Shown here: positions 12,051 through 24,900 of the stretch, piece after piece
Layout of the letters: the number at the start of each line of letters is the position of its first letter
How positions within the stretch are numbered: the stretch's first letter is position 1
Origin: Hydractinia symbiolongicarpus
Taxonomy: Eukaryota > Cnidaria > Hydrozoa > Anthoathecata > Hydractiniidae
Direction of reading: 5' to 3'
DNA: 64,000 nucleotides
NCBI RefSeq assembly: GCF_029227915.1
Contig: NC_079875.1
Location: forward strand, 22,997,001 to 23,061,000
Made by a program: the position numbers and the translations under genes
The notes under the pieces: model-generated
Databases searched by the model: none
What the model was told of the DNA's origin: nothing
What the model saw: only the letters and a program-made list of their open reading frames with translations

Positions 12051-15000
12051 TCCATTGAGAGTGGAAGGACTAGAGCAATCGTAACTTACCTAGGCACGTG
12101 GAAACATATAAGTTACGTGTAAGACCTTTATTAGGCGGCAAAAGCTCATATTTCAAGTTTAAAGGCCTGCCTACGTAATTGAGAGTATTTTAAAGCTATG
12201 GCGACAATGAAAACGACTTAGAACGTTGTAAGCTATTAAGACTGGAAGGACTAGACCGATGGTAATCTTTGCAGGCAGGTGGAAACACATTACTTACGTG
12301 TAAGATCTTTTTAGACAGCAAACAGCCATATTACAAGGTTTGGTGGCCTTTGCCCGTAATTGACAATGATCTAAGGCCGTGATATTAAGGAAAACGGTTT
12401 CAGACGTCAAAGTCCATTGAGAGTGGAAGGACTAGAGCAATCGTAATTTACCTAGGCACGTGGAAACATATAAGTTACGTGTAAGACCTTTATTAGGCAG
12501 CAAAAGCTCATATTCCAAGTTTAGGGGCCTGCCTACGTAATTGAGAGTGTTTTAAAGCTATGGCGACAATGAAAACGACTTAGAACGTTGTAACCTATTA
12601 AGAGGGGAAGGACTAGACCGATGGTAATCTTTGCAGGCAGGTGGAAACACATTAGTTACGTGTAAGATCTTTTTTGACGGCAAACAGCCATATTACAAGG
12701 TTTGGAGGCCTGTGCCCGTAACTGACAATGTTCTAAGGCCGTGACGTTAAGAAAAACGGCTTGAGACGTCAAAGTCCATTAAGAGTGGAAGGACTAGACT
12801 GATGATAACTTCCTTAAGGACGTAGAACCGCGTGAATTACTTCTAAGGCTGTTATTGGGCTGCAAAAGGCCATATTACCGCTTTTACAGCCCTTTGCCCG
12901 TGGTTGACAGTCTTCTGTAGTTCTGTCGTAAAGGAAAGCAACTTGGAACGCCGTAGTCCATTGAGAGTGGAAGGACTAGAGCAATCGTAACTTACCTAGG
13001 CACGTGGAAACATATGAGTGACGTGTAAGACCTTTATTAGGCGGCAAAAGCTCATATTCCAAGTTTAAAGGCCTGCCTACGTAATTGAGAGTGTTTTAAA
13101 GCTATGGCGACAATGAAAACGACTTAGAACGTTGTAAGCTATTAAGAGTGGAAGGACTAGACCGATGGTAATCTTTGCAGGCAGGTGGAAACACATTAGT
13201 TACGTGTAAGATCTTTTTAGACGGCAAACAGCCATATTACAAGGTTTGGAAGCCTGTGCCCGTAACTGACAATGTTCTAAGGCCGTGACGTTAAGGAAAA
13301 GGGCTTGAGACGTCAAAGTCCATTAAGAGTGGAAGGACTAGACTGATGATAACTTCCTTAAGGACGTAGAACTGCGTGAATTACTTCTAAGGCTGTTATT
13401 GGGCTGCAAAAGGCCATATTAACGCTTTTACAGCCCTTTGCCCGTGGTTGACAGTCTTCTGTAGTTCTGTCGTCAAGGAAAGCGACTTGGAACGCTGTAG
13501 TCCATTGAGAGTGGAAGGACTAGAGCAATCGTAACTTACCTAGGCACGTGGAAACATATGAGTGACGTGTAAGACCTTTATTAGCCGGCAAAAGCTCATA
13601 TTCCAAGTTTAAAGGCCTGCCTACGTAATTGAGAGTGTTTTAAAGCTATGGCGACAATGAAAACGACTTAGAACGTTGTAAGCTATTAAGAGTGGAAGGA
13701 CTAGACCGATGGTGATCTTTGCAGGCAGGTGGAAACACATTAGTTACGTGTAAGATCTTTTTAGACGGCAAACAGCCATATTACAAGGTTTGGTGGCCTT
13801 TGCCCGTAATTGACAATGTTCTAAGGCCGTGATATTAAGGAAAACGATTTCAGACGTCAAATTCCATTGAGAGTGGAAGGACTAGAGCGATGATAACTTC
13901 CTTAAGGACGTAGAACCGCGTGAATTACTTCTAAGGCTGTTATTAGGCTGCAAAAGGCCATATTACCGCTTTTACAGCCCTTTGCCCGTGGTTGACAGTC
14001 TTCTGTAGTTCTGTTGTCAAGGAAAGCGACTTGGAACGCCGTAGTCCATTGAGAGTGGAAGGACTAGAGCAATCGTAACTTACCTAGGCACGTGGAAACA
14101 TATGAGTGACGTGTAAGACCTTTATTAGGCGGCAAAAGCTCATATTCCAAGTTTAAAGGCCTGCCTACGTAATTGAGAGTGTTTTAAAGCTATGGCGACA
14201 ATGAAAACGACTTAGAACGTTGTAACCAATTAAGAGGGGAAGGACTAGACCGATGGTAATCTTTGCAGGCAGGTGGAAACACATTAGTTACGTGTAAGAT
14301 CTTTTTAGACGGCAAACAGCCATATTACAAGGTTTGGTGGCCTTTGCCCGTAATTGACAATGTTCTAAGGCCGTGATATTAAGGAAAACGATTTCAGACG
14401 TCAAATTCCATTGAGAGTGGAAGGACTAGAGCGATGATAACTTCCTTAAGGACGTAGAACCGCGTGAATTACTTCTAAGGCTGTTATTAGGCTGCAAAAG
14501 GCCATATTACCGCTTTTACAGCCCTTTGCCCGTGGTTGACAGTCTTCTGTAGTTCTGTTGTCAAGGAAAGCGACTTGGAACGCCGTAGTCCATTGAGAGT
14601 GGAAGGACTAGAGCAATCGTAACTTACCTAGGCACGTGGAAACATATGAGTGACGTGTAAGACCTTTATTAGGCGGCAAAAGCTCATATTCCAAGTTTAA
14701 AGGCCTGCCTACGTAATTGAGAGTGTTTTAAAGCTATGGCGACAATGAAAACGACTTAGAACGTTGTAACCAATTAAGAGGGGAAGGACTAGACCGATGG
14801 TAATCTTTGCAGGCAGGTGGAAACACATTAGTTACGTGTAAGATCTTTTTAGACGGCAAACAGCCATATTACAAGGTTTGGAGGCCTGTGCCCGTAACTG
14901 ACAATGTTCTAAGGCCGTGATATTAAGGAAAACGGCTTGAGACGTCAAAGTCCATTAAGAGTGGAAGGACTAGACTGATGATAACTTCCTTAAGGACGTA

Positions 15001-18000
15001 AAACCGCGTGAATTACTTCTAAGGCTGTTATTAGGCTGCAAAAGGCCATATTACCGCTTTTACAGCCCTTTGCCCGTGGTTGACAGTCTTCTGTAGTTCT
15101 GTCGTCAAGGAAAACGACTTGGAACGCTGTAGTCCATTGAGAGTAGAAGGACTAGAGCAATGGTAACTTACCTAGGCACGTGGAAACACATGAGTGACGT
15201 GTAAGACCTTTATTAGGCGGCAAAAGCTCATATTCCAAGTTTAAAGGCCTGCCTACGTAATTGAGAGTGTTTTAAAGCTATGGCGACAATGAAAACGACC
15301 CAGAACGTTGTAAGCTATTAAGAGTGGAAGGACTAGACCGATGGTAATCTTTGTAGGCAGGTGGAAACACATTAGTTACGTGTAAGATCTTTTTAGACGG
15401 CAAACAGCCATATTACAAGGTTTGGAGGCCTGTGCCCGTAACTGACAATGTTCTAAGGCCGTGATATTAAGGAAAACGGTTTCAGACGTCAAAGTCCATT
15501 AAGAGTGGAAGGACTAGACCGATGATAACTTCCTTAAGGACGTAGAACCGCGTGAATTACTTCTAAGGCTGTTAGTAGGCTGCAAAAGGCCATATTACCG
15601 CTTTTACAGCCCTTTGCCCGTGGTTGACAGTCTTCTGTAGTTCTGTCGTCAAGGAAAACGACTTGGAACGCTGTAGTCCATTGAGAGTGGAAGGACTAGA
15701 GCAATCGTAACTTACCTAGGCACGTGGAAACATATAAGTTACGTGTAAGACCTTTATTAGGCGGCAAAAGCTCATATTCCAAGTTTAAAGGCCTGCCTAC
15801 GTAATTGAGAGTGTTTTAAAGCTATGGCGACAATGAAAACGACTTAGAACGTTGTAACCTATTAAGAGTGGAAGGACTAGACCGATGGTAATCTTTGCAG
15901 GCAGGTGGAAACACATTAGTTACGTGTAAGATCTTTTTAGACGGCAAACAGCCATATTACAAGGTTTGGTGGCCTTTGCCCGTAATTGACAATGTTCTAA
16001 GGCCGTGATATTAAGGAAAACGGTTTCAGACGTCAAAGTCCATTGAGAGTGGAAGGACTAGAGCAATCGTAACTTACCTAGGCACGTGGAAACATATAAG
16101 TTACGTGTAAGACCTTTATTAGGCGGCAAAAGCTCATATTTCAAGTTTAAAGGCCTGCCTACGTAATTGAGAGTATTTTAAAGCTATGGCGACAATGAAA
16201 ACGACTTAGAACGTTGTAAGCTATTAAGACTGGAAGGACTAGACCGATGGTAATCTTTGCAGGCAGGTGGAAACACATTACTTACGTGTAAGATCTTTTT
16301 AGACAGCAAACAGCCATATTACAAGGTTTGGTGGCCTTTGCCCGTAATTGACAATGATCTAAGGCCGTGATATTAAGGAAAACGGTTTCAGACGTCAAAG
16401 TCCATTGAGAGTGGAAGGACTAGAGCAATCGTAATTTACCTAGGCACGTGGAAACATATAAGTTACGTGTAAGACCTTTATTAGGCAGCAAAAGCTCATA
16501 TTCCAAGTTTAGGGGCCTGCCTACGTAATTGAGAGTGTTTTAAAGCTATGGCGACAATGAAAACGACTTAGAACGTTGTAACCTATTAAGAGGGGAAGGA
16601 CTAGACCGATGGTAATCTTTGCAGGCAGGTGGAAACACATTAGTTACGTGTAAGATCTTTTTTGACGGCAAACAGCCATATTACAAGGTTTGGAGGCCTG
16701 TGCCCGTAACTGACAATGTTCTAAGGCCGTGACGTTAAGGAAAACGGTTTCAGACGTCAAAGTCCATTGAGAGTGGAAGGACTAGAGCAATCGTAATTTA
16801 CCTAGGCACGTGGAAACATATAAGTTACGTGTAAGACCTTTATTAGGCAGCAAAAGCTCATATTCCAAGTTTAGGGGCCTGCCTACGTAATTGAGAGTGT
16901 TTTAAAGCTATGGCGACAATGAAAACGACTTAGAACGTTGTAACCTATTAAGAGGGGAAGGACTAGACCGATGGTAATCTTTGCAGGCAGGTGGAAACAC
17001 ATTAGTTACGTGTAAGATCTTTTTTGACGGCAAACAGCCATATTACAAGGTTTGGAGGCCTGTGCCCGTAACTGACAATGTTCTAAGGCCGTGACGTTAA
17101 GAAAAACGGCTTGAGACGTCAAAGTCCATTAAGAGTGGAAGGACTAGACTGATGATAACTTCCTTAAGGACGTAGAACCGCGTGAATTACTTCTAAGGCT
17201 GTTATTGGGCTGCAAAAGGCCATATTACCGCTTTTACAGCCCTTTGCCCGTGGTTGACAGTCTTCTGTAGTTCTGTCGTAAAGGAAAGCAACTTGGAACG
17301 CCGTAGTCCATTGAGAGTGGAAGGACTAGAGCAATCGTAACTTACCTAGGCACGTGGAAACATATGAGTGACGTGTAAGACCTTTATTAGGCGGCAAAAG
17401 CTCATATTCCAAGTTTAAAGGCCTGCCTACGTAATTGAGAGTGTTTTAAAGCTATGGCGACAATGAAAACGACTTAGAACGTTGTAAGCTATTAAGAGTG
17501 GAAGGACTAGACCGATGGTAATCTTTGCAGGCAGGTGGAAACACATTAGTTACGTGTAAGATCTTTTTAGACGGCAAACAGCCATATTACAAGGTTTGGA
17601 AGCCTGTGCCCGTAACTGACAATGTTCTAAGGCCGTGACGTTAAGGAAAAGGGCTTGAGACGTCAAAGTCCATTAAGAGTGGAAGGACTAGACTGATGAT
17701 AACTTCCTTAAGGACGTAGAACTGCGTGAATTACTTCTAAGGCTGTTATTGGGCTGCAAAAGGCCATATTAACGCTTTTACAGCCCTTTGCCCGTGGTTG
17801 ACAGTCTTCTGTAGTTCTGTCGTCAAGGAAAGCGACTTGGAACGCTGTAGTCCATTGAGAGTGGAAGGACTAGAGCAATCGTAACTTACCTAGGCACGTG
17901 GAAACATATGAGTGACGTGTAAGACCTTTATTAGCCGGCAAAAGCTCATATTCCAAGTTTAAAGGCCTGCCTACGTAATTGAGAGTGTTTTAAAGCTATG

Positions 18001-18980
18001 GCGACAATGAAAACGACTTAGAACGTTGTAAGCTATTAAGAGTGGAAGGACTAGACCGATGGTGATCTTTGCAGGCAGGTGGAAACACATTAGTTACGTG
18101 TAAGATCTTTTTAGACGGCAAACAGCCATATTACAAGGTTTGGTGGCCTTTGCCCGTAATTGACAATGTTCTAAGGCCGTGATATTAAGGAAAACGATTT
18201 CAGACGTCAAATTCCATTGAGAGTGGAAGGACTAGAGCGATGATAACTTCCTTAAGGACGTAGAACCGCGTGAATTACTTCTAAGGCTGTTATTAGGCTG
18301 CAAAAGGCCATATTACCGCTTTTACAGCCCTTTGCCCGTGGTTGACAGTCTTCTGTAGTTCTGTTGTCAAGGAAAGCGACTTGGAACGCCGTAGTCCATT
18401 GAGAGTGGAAGGACTAGAGCAATCGTAACTTACCTAGGCACGTGGAAACATATGAGTGACGTGTAAGACCTTTATTAGGCGGCAAAAGCTCATATTCCAA
18501 GTTTAAAGGCCTGCCTACGTAATTGAGAGTGTTTTAAAGCTATGGCGACAATGAAAACGACTTAGAACGTTGTAACCAATTAAGAGGGGAAGGACTAGAC
18601 CGATGGTAATCTTTGCAGGCAGGTGGAAACACATTAGTTACGTGTAAGATCTTTTTAGACGGCAAACAGCCATATTACAAGGTTTGGAGGCCTGTGCCCG
18701 TAACTGACAATGTTCTAAGGCCGTGATATTAAGGAAAACGGCTTGAGACGTCAAAGTCCATTAAGAGTGGAAGGACTAGACTGATGATAACTTCCTTAAG
18801 GACGTAAAACCGCGTGAATTACTTCTAAGGCTGTTATTAGGCTGCAAAAGGCCATATTACCGCTTTTACAGCCCTTTGCCCGTGGTTGACAGTCTTCTGT
18901 AGTTCTGTCGTCAAGGAAAACGACTTGGAACGCTGTAGTCCATTGAGAGTAGAAGGACTAGAGCAATGGTAACTTACCTA
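12051..18980 (+). repeat. Two further ~4-kb blocks with internal duplications
   Basis: The rare variant ttaagactggaagg at about 12,240 recurs at 16,228 (3,988 bp, 22 monomers). The variants gaaaaacggcttgag (12,751 and 17,101) and gggcttgag (13,301 and 17,651) recur 4,350 bp apart. The difference of 362 bp is a tandem dimer duplication at about 16.4-17.1 kb. The first copy also carries one triad duplicated 544 bp apart (about 13,846 and 14,390) that the second copy lacks. Confidence 0.8.
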
Positions 18981-21900
18981 GGCACGTGGAAACACATGAG
19001 TGACGTGTAAGACCTTTATTAGGCGGCAAAAGCTCATATTCCAAGTTTAAAGGCCTGCCTACGTAATTGAGAGTGTTTTAAAGCTATGGCGACAATGAAA
19101 ACGACCCAGAACGTTGTAAGCTATTAAGAGTGGAAGGACTAGACCGATGGTAATCTTTGTAGGCAGGTGGAAACACATTAGTTACGTGTAAGATCTTTTT
19201 AGACGGCAAACAGCCATATTACAAGGTTTGGAGGCCTGTGCCCGTAACTGACAATGTTCCAAGGCCGTGATATTAAGGAAAACGGTTTCAGACGTCAAAG
19301 TCCATTGAGAGTGGAAGGACTAGACCGATGATAACTTCCTTAAGGACGTAGAACTGCGTGAATTACTTCTAAGGCTGTTAGTAGGCTGCAAAAGGCCATA
19401 TTACCGCTTTTACAGCCCTTTGCCCGTGGTTGACAGTCTTCTGTAGTTCTGTCGTCAAGGAAAACGACTTGGAACGCTGTAGTCCATTGAGAGTGGAAGG
19501 ACTAGAGCAATCGTAACTTACCTAGGCACGTGGAAACATATAAGTTACGTGTAAGACCTTTATTAGGCGGCAAAAGCTCATATTCCAAGTTTAAAGGCCT
19601 GCCTACGTAATTGAGAGTGTTTTAAAGCTATGGCGACAATGAAAACGACTTAGAACGTTGTAACCTATTAAGAGTGGAAGGACTAGACCGATGGTAATCT
19701 TTGCAGGCAGGTGGAAACACATTAGTTACGTGTAAGATCTTTTTAGACGGCAAACAGCCATATTACAAGGTTTGGTGGCCTTTGCCCGTAATTGACAATG
19801 TTCTAAGGCCGTGATATTAAGGAAAACGGTTTCAGACGTCAAAGTCCATTGAGAGTGGAAGGACTAGAGCAATCGTAACTTACCTAGGCACGTGGAAACA
19901 TATAAGTTACGTGTAAGACCTTTATTAGGCAGCAAAAGCTCATATTCCAAGTTTAGGGGCCTGCCTACGTAATTGAGAGTGTTTTAAAGCTATGGCGACA
20001 ATGAAAACGACTTAGAACGTTGTAACCTATTAAGAGTGGAAGGACTAGACCGATGGTAATCTTTGCAGGCAGGTGGAAACACATTAGTTACGTGTAAGAT
20101 CTTTTTAGACGGCAAACAGCCATATTACAAGGTTTGGAGGCCTGTGCCCGTAACTGACAATGTTCTAAGGCCGTGATATTAAGGAAAACGGTTTCAGACG
20201 TCAAAGTCCATTAAGAGTGGAAGGACTAGACTGATGATAACTTCCTTAAGGACGTAAAACCGCGTGAATTACTTCTAAGGCTGTTATTAGGCTGCAAAAG
20301 GCCATATTACCGCTTTTACAGCCCTTTGCCCGTGGTTGACAGTCTTCTGTAGTTCTGTCGTCAAGGAAAACGACTTGGAACGCTGTAGTCCATTGAGAGT
20401 GGAAGGACTAGAGCAATCGTAACTTACCTAGGCACGTGGAAACATATAAGTTACGTGTAAGACCTTTATTAGGCAGCAAAAGCTCATATTCCAAGTTTAG
20501 GGGCCTGCCTACGTAATTGAGAGTGTTTTAAAGCTATGGCAACAATGAAAACGACTTAGAACGTTGTAACCTATTAAGAGGGGAAGGACTAGACCGATGG
20601 TAATCTTTGCAGGCAGGTGGAAACACATTAGTTACGTGTAAGATCTTTTTAGACGGCAAACAGCCATATTACAAGGTTTGGTGGCCTTTGCCCGTAATTG
20701 ACAATGTTCTAAGGCCGTGATATTAAGGAAAACGGTTTCAGACGTCAAAGTCCATTGAGAGTGGAAGGACTAGACCGATGATAACTTCCTTAAGGACATA
20801 GAACCGCGTAAATTACTTCTAAGGCTGTTATTAGGCTGCAAAAGGCCATATTACCGCTTTAACAGCCCTTTGCCCGTGGTTGACAGTCTTCTGTAGTTTT
20901 GTCGTCAAGGAAAACGACTTGGAACGCTGTAGTCTATTGAGAGTGGAAGGACTAGAGCAATCGTAACTTACCTAGGCACGTGGAAACATATAAGTTACGT
21001 GTAAGACCTTTATTAGGCGGCAAAAGCTCATAATCCAAGTTTAAAGGCCTGCCTACGTAATTGAGAGTGTTTTAAAGCTATGGCGACAATGAAAACGACT
21101 TAGAACGTTGTAACCTATTATGAGTGGAAGGACTAGACCGATGGTAATCTTTGCAGGCAGGTGGAAACACATTAGTTACGTGTAAGATCTTTTTAGACGG
21201 CAAACAGCCATATTACAAGGTTTGGAGGCCTGTGCCCGTAACTGACAATGTTCTAAGGCCGTGACGTTAAGGAAAACGGCTTGAGACGTCAAAGTCCATT
21301 GAAAGTGGAAGGACTAGACCGATGATAACTTGCTTAAGGACGTAGAACCGCGTGAATTACTTCTAAGGCTGTTATTAGGCTGCAAAAAACCATATTACCG
21401 CTTTTACAACCCTTTGCCCGTGGTTGACAGTCTTCTGTAGTTCTATCGTCAATGAAAATGACTTGGAACGCCGTAGTCTTTTGAGAGCGAAAGGACTAGA
21501 CCAATTGTAACTTACCTAGGCACGTGGAAACATATGAGTGACGTGTAAGACCTTTATTAGGCGGCAAAAGGTGAGATTCCAAGTTTAAAGGCCTGCCTAC
21601 GAAATTGAGAGTGTTTTAAAGCTATGGCGACAATGAAAACGACTTAGAACGTTGTAAGCTATTAAGAGTGGAAGGACTAGACCGATGGTAATCTTTGCAG
21701 GCAGGTGGAAACACATTAGTTACGTGTAAGATCTTTTTAGACGGCAAACAGCCATATTACAAGGTTTGGAGGCCTGTGCCCGTAACTGACAATGTTCTAA
21801 GGCCGTGACGTTAAGGAAAACGGCTTGAGACGTCAAAGTCCATTAAGAGTGGAAGGACTAGACTGATGATAACTTCCTTAAGGACGTAGAACCGCGTGAA

Positions 21901-24900
21901 TTACTTCTAAGGCTGTTATTGGGCTGCAAAAGGCCATATTACCGCTTTTACAGCCCTTTGCCCGTGGTTGACAGTCTTCTGTAGTTCTGTCGTCAACGAA
22001 AATGACTTGGAACGCCGTAGTCTATTGAGAGCGAAAGGACTAGACCAATTGTAACTTACCTAAGCACGTGGAAACATATGAGTGACGTGTAAGACCTTTA
22101 TTCGGCGGCAAAAGCTCATATTCCAAGTTTAAAGGCCTGCCTACGAAATTGAGAGTGTTTTAAAGCTATGGCGACAATGAAAACGACTTAGAACGTTGTA
22201 AGCTATTAAGAGTGGAAGGACTAGACCGATGGTAATCTTTGCAGGCAGGTGGAAACACATTAGTTACGTGTAAGATCTTTTTAGACGGCAAACAGCCATA
22301 TTACAAGGTTTGGTGGCCTTTGCCCGTAATTGACAATGTTCTAAGGCCGTGATATTAAGGAAAACGGTTTCAGACGTCAAAGTCCATTGAGAGTGGAAGG
22401 ACTAGACCGATGATAACTTCCTTAAGGACGTAGAACCGCGTGAATTACTTCTAAGGCTGTTATTAGGCTGCAAAAGGCCATATTACCGCTTTTACAACCC
22501 TTTGCCCGTGGTTGACAGTCTTCTGTAGTTCTGTCGTCAAGGAAAACGACTTGGAACGCCGTAGTCCATTGGGAGTGGAAGGACTAGAGCAATCGTAACT
22601 TACCTAGGCACGTGGAAACATATAAGTTACGTGTAAGACCTTTATTGGGCGGCAAAAGCTCATATTCCAAGCTTAGGGGCCTGCCTACGTAATTGAGAGT
22701 GTTTTAAAGCTATGGCGACAATGAAAACGACTTAGAACGTTGTAAGCTATTAAGAGTGGAAGGACTAGACCGATGGTAATCTTTGCAGGCAGGTGGAAAC
22801 ACATTAGTTACGTGTAAGATCTTTTTAGACGGCAAACAGCCATATTACAAGGTTTGGTGGCCTTTGCCCGTAATTGACAATGTTCTAAGGCCGTGATATT
22901 AAGGAAAACGGTTTCAGACGTCAAAGTCCATTGAGAGTGGAAGGACTAGACCGATGATAACTTCCTTAAGGACGTAGAACCGCGTGAATTACTTCTAAGG
23001 CTGTTATTAGGCTGCAAAAGGCCATATTACCGCTTTTACAACCCTTTGCCCGTGGTTGACAGTCTTCTGTAGTTCTGTCGTCAAGGAAAACGACTTGGAA
23101 CGCCGTAGTCCATTGGGAGTGGAAGGACTAGAGCAATCGTAACTTACCTAGGCACGTGGAAACACATGAGTGACGTGTAAGACCTTTATTAGGCGGCAAA
23201 TGCTCATATTCCAAGTTTAAAGGCCTGCCTACGTAATTGAGAGTGTTTTAAAGCTATGGCGACAATGAAACGACTTAGAACGTTGTAAGCTATTAAGAGT
23301 GGAAGGACTAGACCGATGGTAATCTTTGCAGGCAGGTGGAAACACATTAGTTACGTGTAAGATCTTTTTAGACGGCAAACAGCCATATTACAAGGTTTGG
23401 AGGCCTGCGCCCGTAACTGACAATGTTCTAAGGCCGTGACGTTAAGGAAAACGGCTTGAGACGTCAAAGTCCATTGAGAGTGGAAGGACTAGACTGATGA
23501 TAACTTCCTTAAGGACGTAGAACCGCGTGAATTACTTCTAAGGCTGTTATTAGGCTGCAAAAGGCCATCTTACCGCTTTTACAGCCCTTTGCCCGTGGTT
23601 GACAGTCTTCTGTAGTTCTGTCGTCAAGGAAAACGACTTGGAACGCTGTAGTCCATTGAGAGTGGAAGGACTAGAGCAATCGTAACTTACCTAGGCACGT
23701 GGAAACATATAAGTTACGTGTAAGACCTTTATTAGGAGGCAAATGGTGAGATTCCAAGTTTAAAGGCCTGCCTTCGAAATTGAGAGTGTTTTAAAGCTAT
23801 GGCGACAATGAAAACGACTTAGAACGTTGTAAGCTATTAAGAGTGGAAGGACTAGACCGATGGTAATCTTTGCAGGCAGGTGGAAACACATTAGTTACGT
23901 GTAAGATCTTTTTAAACGGCAAACAGCCATATTACAAGGTTTGGTGGCCTTTGCCCGTAATTGACAATGTTCTAAGGCCGTGATATTAAGGAAAACGGTT
24001 TCAGACGTCAAAGTCCATTGAGAGTGGAAGGACTAGACCGATTATAACTTCCTTAAGGACGTAGAACCGCGTGAATTACTTCTAAGGCTGTTAGTAGGCT
24101 GCAAAAGGCCATATTACCGCTTTTACAACCCTTTTTTCCGGTGGTTGACAGTCCTCTGTAGTTGTGTCGTCAAGGAAAACGACTTGGAACGCCGTTGTCC
24201 GTTGAGAGCGGAAGGACTAGAGCAATCGTAACTTACCTAGGCACGTGGAAACATATGAGTGAAGTGTAAGACCTTTATTAGGCGGCAAAACGTCATATTC
24301 CAAGTTTAAAGCCTGCCTACGTAATTGAGAGTGTTTTAAAGCTATGGCAACAATGAAAACGACTTGGGACGTTGTAAGCTATTAAGAGTGGAAGGACTAG
24401 ACCGATGGTAATCTTTGCAGGCAGGTGGAAACACATTAGTTACGTGTAAGATCTTTTTAGACGGCAAACAGCCATATTACAAGGTTTGGAGGCCTGTGCC
24501 CGTAACTGACAATGTTCTAAGGCCGTGATATTAAGGAAAACGGTTTCAGACGTCAAAGTCCATTGAGAGTGGAAGGACTACACCGATGATAACTTCCTTA
24601 AGGACGTAGAACCGCGTGAATTACTTCTAAGGCTGTTAGTAGGCTGCAAAAGGCCATATTACCGCTTTTACAGCCCTTTGCCCGTAGTTGACAGTCCTCC
24701 GTAGTTGTGTCGTCAAGGAAACGACTTGGAACGCTGTAGTCCATTGAGAGTGGAAGGACTAGAGCAATCGTAACTTACCTAGGCACGTGGAAACATATAA
24801 GTGACGTGTAAGACCTTTATTAGGCGGCAAAAGCTCATATTCCAAGTTTAAAGGCCTGCCTATGTATTTGAGAGTGTTTTAAAGCTATGGCGACAATGAA

